DNA from: Gnetum montanum
Taxonomy: Eukaryota; Streptophyta; Gnetopsida; Gnetales; Gnetaceae
Direction: 5' to 3'
Assembly: GCA_015680685.1 (NCBI GenBank)
Contig: MNCI01018262.1
Location: 305,128 to 361,639 of the forward strand
DNA: 56,512 bases
Below are positions 1 to 10,625 of this stretch, piece after piece. Each line of letters opens with the position of its first letter. Within the stretch, counting starts at the first letter, position 1. A model generated the notes under the pieces. It was not told the DNA's origin and searched no databases. It was given only the letters and a program-made list of their open reading frames with translations. The position numbers were made by a program, and so were the translations under genes.

Positions 1-442
1 GCTAAGGAATCGGCTGCTTATCACACGTAGGCTAAATAGGTGCCTCAGTACGACCACTTCGAGCACTTGCGTTACGTGTGGCGATCCCAGTAACGATTAG
101 CGTTTGGTAAGCTGCAGTTGCATAGTTCAGGGTGTGTCCGGCAAGTGGGAACGGATGCTGACGCTAGTTAAATTAGACTTAGATCTTAGTTAGAGTTAGT
201 TTAGTTTTCTCAACCCTTCTCCTGATAGCATAGAAGAAAGCCGAAAATACCAAAAAAATCATATACCTCAGACTTGCTTAACCATACACCGTGACACTTA
301 CAGGCAAGCCTGGGAAGACAACGAACGATTAACCCCAAGTGTTTCTTGTGGCGTTAAGGCATTTAGTCTGCGGAGTTCGACCGGATCGCGCGTGTACGCT
401 CGTTTCGTATGGTGGAGTGTAGGGGTACCTCGCCACTCATCA
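1..442 (+). repeat. Gypsy-C LTR fragment (3' part, plus orientation)
   Basis: The stretch ends in CTCGCCACTCATCA, which matches the reverse complement of the start of the LTR at 47137 (TGATGAGTAGCGAG). About 190 bases upstream of this end align by eye with the same LTR, including the blocks GGGAAGACAACGA and GAGTTCGACC. The left end is cut by the window, and no internal retroelement sequence follows at 443. It is therefore a solo LTR or nested fragment of the family that also occupies the right end of the window. Confidence 0.75.
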
Positions 443-480
443 GTAGTGTAGAAGTAGAGTCTTTTGTTCATTTTTAGTTC

Positions 481-1130
481 CTCAACCCTTTCTCCCAGTG
501 CATGCCCACAGTGTGATGATTGTAATTGTATGACACCTTTATTCGATTTTGACGTACTTGGACACGCACATGATTGAAAATAAAGATCGAGATTATTTCA
601 TCATTCTAGCATTCACTTATAAGTTGTTTAATTGTTATTGTTATTTATTGCTTTATTAATTAATATCTCTTCACCTTCCTTTACTATCCCTGTTATTAAA
701 CGCGGAATAAGTATGACTTAATCACGAGCATGTAAGTGTGACTACTTGGTATCCCAGTAGCGTACCTAGGACATCGCTTGGTAATCCCAGTAGTAGTACA
801 TGAGGTCCAAGATGTGTACGGATGATTGGAATGGATGCTCATCGTACTTAGGCTAGCTTAGATTCTCTCTCCCCTTCCCTCTTAGCTTAATCAAAAGTTA
901 TTTTCCATTGCCTCTAGGAGTAGCACTAGTTTAGGACCACATCATACATCTCACTTTGGACTAAACCATTTGTGACAAAGCAAATACTAGTCCAAGTGGG
1001 AAGACAACGAACTGCGATCAACGTGTAACTATCTAGATATGACAGCTAGCCTGTCTGCGGAGTTCGACCGGATCGTGCGTGAATGCTCGTATTCGTATGG
1101 TTAAGTGTAGTGGTACCACACCACTCATCA
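481..1130 (+). repeat. Second Gypsy-C LTR fragment (plus orientation)
   Basis: It aligns with 30650-31076 over the blocks GCCCACAGTGTG, GACGTACTTGGACA and GCTAGCTTAGATTCT. It ends in ACCACACCACTCATCA, the same terminal motif as the first fragment. The 5' end with the TATA box seen at 30550 is missing. It is a truncated LTR with no adjoining coding region. Confidence 0.7.
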
Positions 1131-1179
1131 CTAACCTTAACAATAACATAGAAATTAATTATTTAATCTAATTCATAAC

Positions 1180-1400
1180 AAGAAGATAAATTCTAAGCTA
1201 GCCTAAGGGCGATCAGTGTTTGTTCTCAACTTGCCATACATATCTTAAACTTACATATCCACTGCTGGGATCACCAAGTATTATACTACTAGGTGAACCA
1301 AGCAATAACGTTGTTGGGATTACCAAGTGAATATGTGTTTACGCTTGAAAATGATCGTGCTCATTTCGTCAATTGATTAACATGCATGGAAATGTAAATG
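1180..1400 (-). repeat. Gypsy-C LTR fragment in inverted orientation
   Basis: The blocks TTCTAAGCTAGCCTAAG and CTGGGATCACCAAG are the reverse complement of sequence in the preceding fragment (about 760-860). They also resemble 47484-47530 in the minus-strand Gypsy-C LTR. Two LTR fragments thus lie head to head. The right border is unclear, with weak similarity to about 1620. Confidence 0.55.
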
Positions 1401-1680
1401 TTAACTAAGTACATAGAAAATAAATTACATTGAAAGTAAATTTATTCTAAGTCAAAGTGTTGTAATGAATAGGAATCAATCTATATCTTATTACTATTCA
1501 TGGAATGTGTCTAGGTACAATGCCACTCAAATAAGATGCTGTACAACTGACTCAAATCTACACTTCGGGCACTTACTAACTATTCTATAGGAATACAGAA
1601 TAAAATTGCAAGTGTTTGGCTACACTACTAACCAAATTGTGCCTAATATGCAGTGGGTGCTCGCATATGTATAAGTAAAT

Positions 1681-1900
1681 ACAGGCATTGCGTCAACGGG
1701 GATGCGTTAACCCATTTAGCTGCATTAATGGGGGTACGTTGACAAGGATGCATCAATGAGGATGTGTCAACAGGGATGTGTTGATGAGGATGCATCGACG
1801 AGGCTATGTTGATGGGGCTATGTCAATGCATCAAAGCATTTTCATCCACACATGTGTCAATGAGGCTTTGTTAACGAGGATGCATCGATGAAGTTGCCCG
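1681..1900. repeat. Degenerate minisatellite
   Basis: About 10-12 imperfect units on the theme GTCAACGAGGATGCATCGATGAGG, built from the sub-motifs GATGCATC, GATGTGTC and GGGGCTATGT. Unit length varies around 15-24 bases. No ORF of note runs through it. Confidence 0.55.
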
Positions 1901-2515
1901 ACATATCATCTCTCATAAAAGGTGTAAAATAATATGAATAATTAAGAGAATTCTAAGATCAAATACAAAATCCTAATGAAACATACAAGGAAATTCAAAA
2001 TTTGAAATGAAATAGAAACAAAATGCCAAAAAAATCATCATTGCAAGTAACAACTATTGGTAGTTTGTTTTATTGTGTTCTGGATGTAGTTAAGCAAAGT
2101 ACATAAAATGTACTTGACGAAGGCTTGGAATGAAGGTAACTCAATAGAATGTGCAAGATATCATTGATGCACGTTAAATGTGAAGGTAGTAATAAACCTC
2201 TTATATAAGATCCATTATGTTAAAAGTACCTTAAGTAAATTTACTGCAAAACCAAGAACCAAATCACTAATAAAAATTGCTAATTCTCCGTATTACTATT
2301 ATCAATAAGCATCATACTCGAATTTCATCAATAGCATAGCTAACACCATACACTGAATTTTATTATAACATATATCAACATAAGATTGGATCAATATATG
2401 TTTATTATTATATTATTACCTTTCTTATATCATAATAGAAAAACTAATGCCTTCACTAATGATAAGGAGTATTTGAAAATGAGCTTTTATTGCTGTAACA
2501 ATTTTTGAAAATATT
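1901..2515. other. AT-rich stretch without recognised content
   Basis: No coding potential, terminal repeats or RNA gene is apparent. It is the target region into which the copia element inserted. Confidence 0.5.
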
Positions 2516-2520
2516 TTTCC
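2516..2520. repeat. Target site duplication TTTCC (left)
   Basis: TTTCC directly precedes the left copia LTR and is repeated exactly at 7341-7345 after the right LTR. A 5-bp duplication is standard for LTR-retrotransposon integrase. Confidence 0.9.
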
Positions 2521-2906
2521 TGTTGGAAACAACTAACTAAAGCGGTAGATTACAGCACTGAACTAGCAGTTGACTGCACTTTCCATTTCTATTGTGGATA
2601 GTTTTTTGAATTTTCCTTAAAGATAACATCAGACTTCTAAAAGTTCTATTTCAGTTAATTTTTGCTGTTTCCAATTTTGTAACCCGGGTGAAGCTATTTA
2701 AGTCTGCCCTGGGATCCATCATAAATTGTCAGAGTCAAGAGTTCTCCCATTGCATGAGAGAGAGGCTTCTTCTTGTTCTCTCCTTGTGATGAAGAGAAAA
2801 GTTTGTTATTTCCGTTGTTGATAATAAGATTTTTCTGCAATTACCTATCGTCCAACTGCTCTTTATTTTCATCTCGTTTCATATTTTGCTGCCAGATCTG
2901 CTAACA
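2521..2906 (+). repeat. 5' LTR of copia element
   Basis: 386 bp beginning TGTTGGAAAC and ending TGCTAACA. It carries a TATA-like CTATTTAAG at 2694-2702, which would place transcription start in the following 30 or so bases. Confidence 0.95.
2694..2702 (+). promoter_or_regulatory. TATA-like box in copia 5' LTR
   Basis: CTATTTAAG lies in mid-LTR, about 270 bases before the gag ATG. The same sequence recurs in the 3' LTR. It is the best TATA candidate in the LTR, but the match is imperfect. Confidence 0.4.
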
Positions 2907-2907
2907 G

Positions 2908-2921
2908 AGGTATCGAAGCTC
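2908..2921 (+). other. Primer binding site of copia element
   Basis: AGGTATCGAAGCTC begins two bases after the LTR. It is close to the TGGTATCAGAGC core complementary to initiator tRNA-Met that most plant copia elements use, with small differences. Confidence 0.7.
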
Positions 2922-2974
2922 TCAGGTTCATAGTCCGTGGAAGTGTTGCAGATCGTGCATACGAATTTTTCAAA

Positions 2975-5900
2975 ATGGCTGGCAAATACGAAATAGAGAA
3001 GTTCAATGGAAGCAACTTCACATTGTGGAAAATAAAGATACAGGCAATTCTGCGTAAAGATAATTGCCTGGGAGCGATTGGAGCAAGGCCTCGAGAGGTC
3101 ACGGATGACGACAAGTGGAATGAAATGGATGGAAATGCTATTGCTAATTTACAATTAGCATTGGCAGATGGAGTTCTTTCAAGTATTGCAGAAAAGAAGA
3201 CGGCAAAGGAAATATGGGACACTCTGACCAAGCTATACGAGGCTAAATCACTCCACAACAAAATCTTCTTGAAGAGAAAACTTTACACTCTTCGTATGGC
3301 AGAAACCTCATCAGTAACTGACCATATCAACACCCTAAATACTTTATTTGCTCAACTCACATCGTTGGGCTATAAAGTAGATGCAGGTGAACGTGCAGAA
3401 ATTCTACTTCAAAGTCTACCTGATTCATATGATCAACTCATCATCAACTTGACCAACAATGTCCTTATGGATGATCTTGTCTTTGACGAGGTTGCTGCTG
3501 CAGTTCTTGAAGAATAAAGTCGATGCAAGAATAAGGAAGATAGGTTGGCAAAAAAGGTGGAGGCTTTAACAATGATGAGAGGGAGATCCATGGAACGTAA
3601 TTCCAAATGGAACCAAATTCATCGTAGATCCAAGTCAAGAAGTAGAAAGAAAATCATCACTTGCTACAACTGTGGCAAGATAGGACACCTAAAGAAGGAG
3701 TGTTGGAGCAAGAAGAGAAATGAAAAGAATCCTCAAGGGAATGCGGCAAGTACCTCATATGACGGTGATGTTCTATACAGTGAGGCAACTATTGTTGAAG
3801 GCAGACAAAAGCTCATTGATGCTTGGATCTTGGATTCAGGAGCAACATGGCACATGACCTCTCGGAGAGAATGGTTTTATGACTACAAACCAATCTCAGA
3901 AGGATCTGTGTACATGGGAAATGATCATGCTTTGAAAATCGCTGGTATTGGTACTGTCAAGATAAAGATGTATGATGGCACTATTCGCACAATACAAGAG
4001 GTACGGCATGTGGAGGGCCTGAAGAAAAATCTACTGTCTTTAGGACAACTAGATGATGTTGGGTGCAAAACTCGTATAGAGAATGGCATCCTGAAGATTA
4101 CCAAAGGTGCGCTTGTGGTAATGAAGGCAGAAAAGGTTGCTGCAAATCTGTACATGCTTATGGGGAACACACATCAAGTGGGAGAGTCTTCTGTTGCATC
4201 AACTAGTTTGGAAGAAGAATCAACAATGTTGTGGCATCGAAAGCTTGGTCATATGTCAGAACAAGGTTTGCAAATTCTCTCTAAACAGAGACTACTTCCT
4301 GGGCTCAACTCGGTATGTTTACCATTTTGTGAGCATTGTGTTACTAGTAAGCAACACAGATTAAAGTTTAGCACATCAACTGCTAAGAGTAGAGGCATCT
4401 TGGACTTGCTGCACTCTGATGTTTGGCAAGCACCAGTGGCTTCCCTAGGAGGAGCAAGATACTTTGTATCTTTCATTGATGATTTCTCCAGGAGATGTTG
4501 GGTGTATCCAATCAAAAGGAAGGCAGATGTCTTTTCAGTCTTCAAAGTTTTTAAAGCGCAAGTAGAACTTGAGTCCGAACAAAGGATCAAGTGTCTAAGG
4601 ACAGATAATGGAGGAGAATATAAAACTGATGAATTTAATGCATTTTGTCAGCAAGAAGGCATTAAGAGGCAGTTCACAGTGGCACACACTCCTCAACAAA
4701 ATGGAGTGGCAGAACGGATGAATAGAACCTTGTTGGAAAAAACAAGATCAATGTTGAAGGCTGCAGATCTAACCAAGTCCTTTTGGGCAGAAGCAGTTAA
4801 TACGGCCTGCTATTTAGTCAATCGGTCTCCATCAACTGCGATTGATCTAAAAACACCAATAGAAATGTGGACTGGTAAGCCAGCTGTTTATTCTCATCTC
4901 CATACATTTGGAAGTTTTGTGTATGTGATGTATAGTGACCAAGAAAGATCAAAGTTGGACCCAAAGTCCAGGAAATGTATCTTCTTAGGGTATGCTGATG
5001 GAGTTAAGGGGTATCGCCTGTGGGATCCCACTACCCGCAAGGTTGTCATCAGCAGAGATGTGATATTTGTAGAAGATAAAATGCAAGAGAAGGGAGATGC
5101 TAGCACTTCAAAGGAGAATTTAGAGACTACTAAAATTCAGGTAGAAGATAAGACAAAAGTTGAAGATCCAGTTCCTTTTGAAGCAACATCAATGTGTGAA
5201 GAGACAGGACCAGTCAAGTTTGAAGCTAATGAAGTTCGTCGGTCATCTCGGGTAAAAAGATCACCAACTTGGCACTCAGATTATGTTACTGAAAGTAATG
5301 TTGCATATTGCCTTTTAACGGAGGATGGAGAGCCCTCAACTTTACATGAAGCTCTCAAAAGTCCAGATGTGTCTTTGTGGATGGTAGCAATGCAAGAGGA
5401 GATTGAAGCTTTACACAAAAACAAGACATGGGATCTTGTTACACTACCACAAGGAAGAAAGGCTATTGGAAACAAATGGGTCTACAAGATCAAACGTGAT
5501 AGTAATGACCAAGTGGAGCGATATCGTGCAAGATTGGTGGTAAAGGGATATGCTCAAAAAGAAGGAATTGACTTCAATGAGATATTTTCTCCTGTGGTTA
5601 GACTTACAACAGTCAGAGTAGTCCTAGCAATGTGTGCTACATTTGATCTACATCTAGAACAACTAGATGTGAAAACTGCTTTTCTGCATGGAGATCTTGA
5701 AGAAGAGATTTATATGCTCCAACCAGAAGGTTTTGTAGAAGAAGGCAAAGAGAACTTGGTTTGCAGGTTGAACAAATCTCTGTACGGTCTCAAACAGGCG
5801 CCAAGGTGTTGGTACAAGAGATTTGACTCGTATATCATGAGCCTTGGGTACAATAGACTCAATGCAGACCCTTGTACGTATTTCAAGAGGTTTGATGAAG

Positions 5901-6886
5901 ATTTCATCATTTTGCTATTGTATGTGGATGACATGTTGGTTGTAGGTCCCAACAAAGAGCAAATCCAAGAATTGAAGGCACAGTTGGCTAGGGAATTTGA
6001 TATGAAAGACTTGGGACCAGCAAACAAGATTCTAGGGATGCAAATTCACCGAGACAGAAATAACAAGAAGATTTGGCTTTCTCAGAAAAATTACTTGGGT
6101 AAGATCTTGCGACGCTTCAACATGCAAGATTGTAAGCCAATTTCTACCCCACTTCCTGTTAATTTCAAATTATCCTCCGAGATGTGTCCTAGCACTGAAG
6201 TAGAGAGGAATGAGATGTCTCGAGTACCATATGCATCAGCAGTGGGAAGCCTAATGTTTGCTATGATTTGTACAAGACCAGACATTGCACAAGCAGTGGG
6301 AGTAGTCAGTCGGTACATGGCAAACCCTGGACGAGAGCATTGGAGTGCTGTTAAGAGAATCCTGAGATACATTAAGGGTACCTCAGATGTTGCATTATGT
6401 TATGGAGGATCTGAATTTACTATTAAAGGTTATGTGGATTCAGATTTTGCAGGTGATCCAGATAAAAGAAAATCTACTACAGGTTATGTGTTTACACTTG
6501 CAGGAGGAGCTATTAGTTGGGTATCAAGATTGCAAACAGTAGTCGCATTATCTACAACAGAAGCAGAATACATGGCAGCTACCCAAGCTTGCAAAGAAGC
6601 AATTTGGATTCAAAGGTTGTCAGAGGAGCTTGGACACAAACAGGAGAAGATTCCTTTGTTTTGTGATAATCAAAGCACCTTACATATTGCAAAGAATCCA
6701 GCTTTTCATTCAAGGACTAAACACATAGGTGTACAATTTCACTTTGTTCGTAACGTAGTAGAAGATGGAAGTGTGGCTATGCAGAAGATACACACCAAGG
6801 ATAATCTTGCAGATGTTCTGACCAAGCCAATTAACATGGACAAGTTTTCCTGGAGTAGATCCTCATATGGCCTAGCAATAACATAG
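2975..6886 (+). CDS. Copia gag-pol polyprotein with one in-frame TAA (3515-3517)
   Basis: One reading frame from ATG 2975 to TAG 6884-6886, interrupted only by TAA at 3515-3517; both parts are in the same frame. The first 180 codons are the gag capsid region. Past the stop come a CCHC zinc knuckle (CYNCGKIGHLKKEC, about 3662), aspartic protease (LDSGATWHM, near 3830), integrase with HHCC (from HRKLGH) and DDE residues (RTDNGGEY), reverse transcriptase with YVDD at 5921-5932, and RNase H near the end (CDNQSTLHIAKNP, TKHI). The product would build particles and copy and integrate the element. The stop sits between gag and zinc knuckle. It could be a single C/G-to-T type mutation or, less likely, a readthrough point that raises the gag:pol ratio; most plant copia elements have a continuous frame. 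Confidence 0.93.
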
Positions 6887-6941
6887 AATGGTCAGGTAGA
6901 AAGGATGCTGTGGAGATCTGATTGATCCTCAATCCAAATCT

Positions 6942-6953
6942 CCAAGTGGGAGA
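6942..6953 (+). other. Polypurine tract of copia element
   Basis: CAAGTGGGAGAT directly precedes the 3' LTR (TGTTGG at 6955). A purine-rich AAGTGGGAGA in this place primes plus-strand DNA synthesis. Confidence 0.8.
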
Positions 6954-6954
6954 T

Positions 6955-7340
6955 TGTTGGAAACAACTAACTGAAGCGGTAGATTACAGCACTGAACTAG
7001 CAGTTGACTGCACTTTCCATTTCTATTGTGGATAGTTTTTTGAATTTTCCTTAAAGATAACATCAGACTTCTAAAAGTTCTATTTCAGTTAATTTTTGCT
7101 GTTTCCAATTTTGTAACCCGGGTGAAGCTATTTAAGTCTGCCCTGGGATCCATCATAAATTGTCAGAGTCAAGAGTTCTCCCATTGCATGAGAGAGAGGC
7201 TTCTTCTTGTTCTCTCCTTGTGATGAAGAGAAAAGTTTGTTATTTCCGTTGTTGATAATAAGATTTTTCTGCAATTACCTGTCGTCCAACTGCTCTTTAT
7301 TTTCATCTCGTTTCATATTTTGCTGCCAGATCTGCTAACA
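6955..7340 (+). repeat. 3' LTR of copia element
   Basis: 386 bp, identical to the 5' LTR except at two positions. It ends TGCTAACA and is followed by the TSD TTTCC. Confidence 0.95.
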
Positions 7341-7580
7341 TTTCCAGCAAGGTAAAGTGGCTTAGAATGGTTGAGAACGACTGAAATTGTAACCTGCAAT
7401 ATAAAAGTGCGCTAGTTTAGTCGGTAGATAGAAAAAGTTTTCTGGACATTTTTCATAAGGGTTTCACAGTACGTTCACCGATGCGTTGAGAAATGAGTGT
7501 TCCCGAAGACGATGAATACAACAAAATAAATGTATAATCGTTAGCAAGTTGTATAATATAACAAAATACATGTATAATGG
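7341..7580. other. Spacer with a short tandem duplication
   Basis: Holds the right TSD (7341-7345) and a roughly 50-bp tandem duplication near 7515-7600 (AACAAAATAAATGTATAAT, then AACAAAATACATGTATAAT). No gene is seen. Confidence 0.5.
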
Positions 7581-8185
7581 TTAGCCAGTTGTATATAAAA
7601 TAATCCTCTTGTCGTCAGCTTTGACCTCAAGGTGTCGAGGAATCTGGATAAAGTATGTTTTGTCACCCTGAAAACTGGTGCAGTTTTCCTTGGAAACGTC
7701 GGTAGCTAGGCTGTTTTTCACTACGCCAACTGTAACGCGGAATTGCATTTTTTTTTTTTTTTTGTGATAATGTGCGATGAGGATCAAAAGAAAGTTCCTG
7801 CTGCTTACCAACGAAAGTCCGAAGAAACTTTGCTTGAACTACTTTTCCGTCCGATTTCTCCTGCTGTGCTTCCTCACACAGAAATTTTATACCAGAGGAA
7901 GCAGTTCGATGTTTGCGCATTGGTTGCTGCAGCATTAGTGTTCTTCTGAATTTTCTGTGCAAACCATTCATTCAGGTTTCTTTCTTTGTATCCGTCTTTG
8001 GTGCTGAAACAGGGCAATGAAAGGATTCCAGTATTGTGGAATGGAAGAGAGAGCGTTGAAGAGAAGCCCAAGAGAAGGTAAGGAGCCAAAGATGGAACCT
8101 TGGCCAGCAAAATTGGGGCGGCATGTGCAGCGGCAGCCTGAATGGCTGCTCTGCAACTCAGATGAACGTGTCGGGTCATCCTCAA
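7581..8185 (-). pseudogene. Unidentified two-exon gene fragment, copy 1
   Basis: I do not recognise this gene. A minus-strand reading frame from 8185 gives an alanine- and leucine-rich N-terminus that could be an organelle transit peptide, then a charged stretch (DGYKERNLNEWFAQKIQ). The frame shifts near 7900 into KSDGKVVQAKFLRTF and ends at a GT (TTCG/TTGGTAAGC). A second block, 7757-7581, reads FRVTVGVVKNSL and YFIQIPRHLEVKADDKRI before TAA. Both blocks are conserved in the inverted copy at 35681-36098, which supports their being former coding sequence. A run of 18 T (7748-7765 region) separates them. The fragment lies head to head with the TNL pseudogene and overlaps its presumed start. 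The frameshift argues against function. Confidence 0.5.
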
Positions 8186-8190
8186 ATTAG

Positions 8191-8640
8191 AAAGGGAATA
8201 GCAGCAACAACAAGGAGTTTGATGTTTTCCTCAGTTGCAGAGGCCCTGATGATTTCTGTGATTTGTTACGGGACAGAGGACTTAAGGTATTTCCGGACAA
8301 TGAAGAGTTGCAGAGTGCGGAGAGGTTTTCGGAGGATGTTTTCGAAGCCATTTCATGTTCAAAAGTGAAGGTATGCATACTGTCAAGTGGATATGCAGAG
8401 TCTGCGTGGTGTCTCGAAGAATTAGCGATGATGCTGAACAAGCACCTGATCCATAAATCTATGTTGATTACTGTTTTCTATGCTGTTGACCCCTTGGAAG
8501 TTCGAGATTTGGAAGGATCTTTCGGACAGGGCTTCCAGAAGCTCCTGGACAAAGGCAGACACTTCAAGGAACATATCCACAAATGGAGAGGCGCTCTGTG
8601 CAAGATTGCGGGAGTAAGGGGATATCAGAGAAAAGGGTAA
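8191..8640 (+). pseudogene. TNL pseudogene, TIR exon
   Basis: The frame reads EFDVFLSCRGPDD at 8215 onward, then DRGLKVFPDNEEL and a segment with SGYAESAWCLEELAMML, the classic TIR motifs; the Glu after WCL corresponds to the NADase catalytic Glu of plant TIRs. Compared with usual TIRs, the segment after RGPDD lacks about ten residues (the T-R-x-F-x-x-H-L region). No in-frame ATG precedes it: TAG at 8188-8190 closes the frame, while an ATG at 8163 is in another frame. Either a frameshift has separated start and TIR, or the start is elsewhere. The exon ends at a good donor (AAAAGG/GTAAGTG, 8639). Confidence 0.8.
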
Positions 8641-9112
8641 GTGATGTTGTTGTTTGTTAGGATATGTTTGCCCTTACTTTTGGTGCTGCTTTTTAAATAT
8701 TCATGTCAAACAGAGTAGGTCCAAATATGACTCCAAATCTAGGTTAGGTTTGGCATTAAGGCTGGTTTTTCAAGGCTGGTGTTTATGGTTTAATCACATT
8801 AAATTCTAATAGCATTTCACAACTTCAGTGAATCAAAGCATATACTCGACTAAAGTTTTAAGGTAATTTTCCTTCTTAATCGTTACTATGCGCCTAGTCG
8901 ATTAATACTCCGTAGCAATTACAGAGCTTCATGCTCCACTAAAGTTTTAATTTAGGTTTTTCCCCTTTGCTTGCAGCCTGCAGCCGCCTATAGAGTGTCA
9001 TACAATATTTTTTCAGTTTATCCATACAGATTACAATATGTTATTCTCAAATAATTATATGGTGACAGGAAATCTCCATGTTGATTTATGTCCTAACCCG
9101 TTTCTTTTTACC
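8641..9112 (+). other. Presumed intron of TNL pseudogene
   Basis: AT-rich, non-coding, between the donor GTAAGTGATG and the acceptor TTCTTTTTACCAG at 9113. Position and size fit the TIR/NB-ARC intron typical of TNL genes. Confidence 0.6.
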
Positions 9113-9113
9113 A

Positions 9114-9600
9114 GTGAAGTTTGCAGCACCATTGTGCATGGAATATGTAGGCGGCTAGATACTTTTGCAAGGGTAGTTGGCAGACAGGAGCAATTAAGTA
9201 GCATCATCCATGATATAATGACATACCGTGAGAATGGGCTTGGTGTCACATTAGTAGAAATAAATGGTATTGGAGGTATTGGAAAAACTGCCTTTGCAAA
9301 ATAACTTTATAATCAGATTCGTGATCAATATGAAAAGAGTGATCAATATGAAAAGAGTTGCTTTATTGAAGATGCAAATATGAAAAGAGTTGCTTTATTG
9401 AAGATGCAAGTGCTTTATTGAAGATGCAAAGGGACTTGTAGAGAAACATGGCACCAGTGTGGATGGCATCAATGAAGTCCACATACGTCTCTGTTAAGCT
9501 TTTCAAATATGTTCTTCCACCAATACTTTTAATGTTTAGTAACTTTAAAAGAGAACCAAAGAAGTTTTTAAAGAACAGGTTAAACAATGCATAGATTTTA
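9114..9600 (+). pseudogene. TNL pseudogene, first part of NB-ARC (P-loop), broken
   Basis: After the acceptor the frame reads VVGRQEQLSSI and then the P-loop GIGGIGKTAFAK (9266-9301), directly followed by TAA at 9302-9304. The next codons still read LYNQIRDQYEKS, so the stop is a point mutation. At 9321-9430 there are nested short duplications: GATCAATATGAAAAGAGT twice, and GCTTTATTGAAGATGCA three times. These destroy the frame between P-loop and kinase-2. Stops follow until 9600. Confidence 0.8.
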
Positions 9601-9603
9601 GTA

Positions 9604-10365
9604 GTGATTGACAACATTGATAGTACAATTCCACTAAGTACAATATTTGTTGAAGATGAAGTTTATCTTAGGCCAACGAGCATCATTATTGTAACAAGCA
9701 GGGAAGATGGAGTTTTGAAGCATGATCCTAAAGTTGCTAATTATTGTAAAAATTTGATCTCATTGAAAATCTCAAACCTAGACTTCCATACATCAAAGCA
9801 GCTATTTTTGCAGTATGCCTTTGAAGGGATTGATAATGTGAACAATGAATTTGATGAGATAGTAAATAAGATAGTGGAAAAATGTCATGGTGTACCGTTA
9901 GCATTGGCTCTACTTGGCAGACACGTTTATGGAACAGAAATTTATGACTGGGAAGATTTATACCATTTCATAAATGATGATTTGACTCGTGATTTGCAGA
10001 ATATATTAGCAGTCAACTACTACAATCTTAATACAGAGTTGGAAAAATGTTTGTTTTTAGATGTGGTCACTTTTTTCTGCTGGGAGAAGGTAGACTGCTT
10101 TCTTAAACTTCGACAATCTGACCATGAAGATGGTGAATTAGAATTTTTATATGCTCTTGATGTATTAAAGAAGAAGCTTTTAACTGAGGTAAAAGGTGGT
10201 TTTCTACACATGCATGATATACTTGTGAAATTGGGGAGGAGCATAGTTCGAGATGAATCTGTGTGGCCTGGTCTTTATAGTCGCATGTGGCATCCTGATG
10301 ATGTCAAAAAAATCTTATCCGATTGTAGTCTCGCTGATGTCATGGACATTTATAAAACGGTATGA
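9604..10365 (+). pseudogene. TNL pseudogene, kinase-2 to MHD part of NB-ARC
   Basis: An open frame of about 250 codons. Visible motifs in order: kinase-2 (LVVIDNID, about 9598-9621), RNBS-B (SIIIVTSRE), GLPL as CHGVPLALALLG (about 9880-9915), RNBS-D-like CLFLDVVTFF, and the MHD motif (10210-10218) in LHMHDILVKLGRSIV. These form the ADP/ATP switch of NLR receptors. The frame ends at a possible donor (AAAACG/GTATGACT). Preservation here, beside a wrecked P-loop side, shows decay is uneven. Confidence 0.85.
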
Positions 10366-10500
10366 CTTGTGATTATGATCAAATCCTGCTATTTGGATTT
10401 GCTTTAACAAGTGAAATGATTGTAGTGTAGTGTTGTGTGCTATGAACTTTAGGAAATAAAAAAGGTAAGATCCCTCAGTTTACATGGGACTGATTAGACA

Positions 10501-10625
10501 TGGATGAAGACGGAGATCCACGGCCATGGCTTGCAGATGCATTCAGTGGGATGTCTTCATTGGAAGTCCTGTTCCTCGATGGTAATCACATTGAAGGTAC
10601 TGCTTATTGGTTAAAAGATAATCTA
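10501..10625 (+). pseudogene. TNL pseudogene, start of LRR exon, cut by Tat1
   Basis: The frame MDEDGDPRPWLADAFSGM then SSLEVLFLDGNHIEG resembles the first leucine-rich repeat of TNLs. It stops exactly where the Tat1 LTR begins (10626). The host sequence resumes at 28931 after the duplicated ATCTA. Confidence 0.65.
10621..10625. repeat. Target site duplication ATCTA (left) of Tat1
   Basis: ATCTA precedes TGTAGC of the left LTR, and the same five bases follow the right LTR at 28926-28930. This fixes both element borders. Confidence 0.9.

Larger units (their letters stand above)
2521..7340 (+). mobile_element. Ty1/copia LTR retrotransposon, nearly intact and young
   Basis: A complete 4,820-bp element: 386-bp LTR, tRNA-Met-like primer binding site, gag-pol, polypurine tract, 386-bp LTR and 5-bp TSD. 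The domain order (gag, protease, integrase, reverse transcriptase, RNase H) defines copia. The two LTRs differ at only two positions (A/G near base 19 and A/G in TTACCT[A/G]TCG), so insertion was recent. The coding region is open except for one in-frame TAA. The gag start (MAGKYEIEKFNGSNFTLWK) resembles Tork/Tnt1-type elements; that lineage call is from memory. Confidence 0.95.

Noticed and set aside
8263-8640. Short protein starting at ATG 8263 as a complete TIR-only gene
   Set aside because: The TIR core begins upstream (8215) in the same frame and an NB-ARC follows after a normal intron; the ATG is internal.
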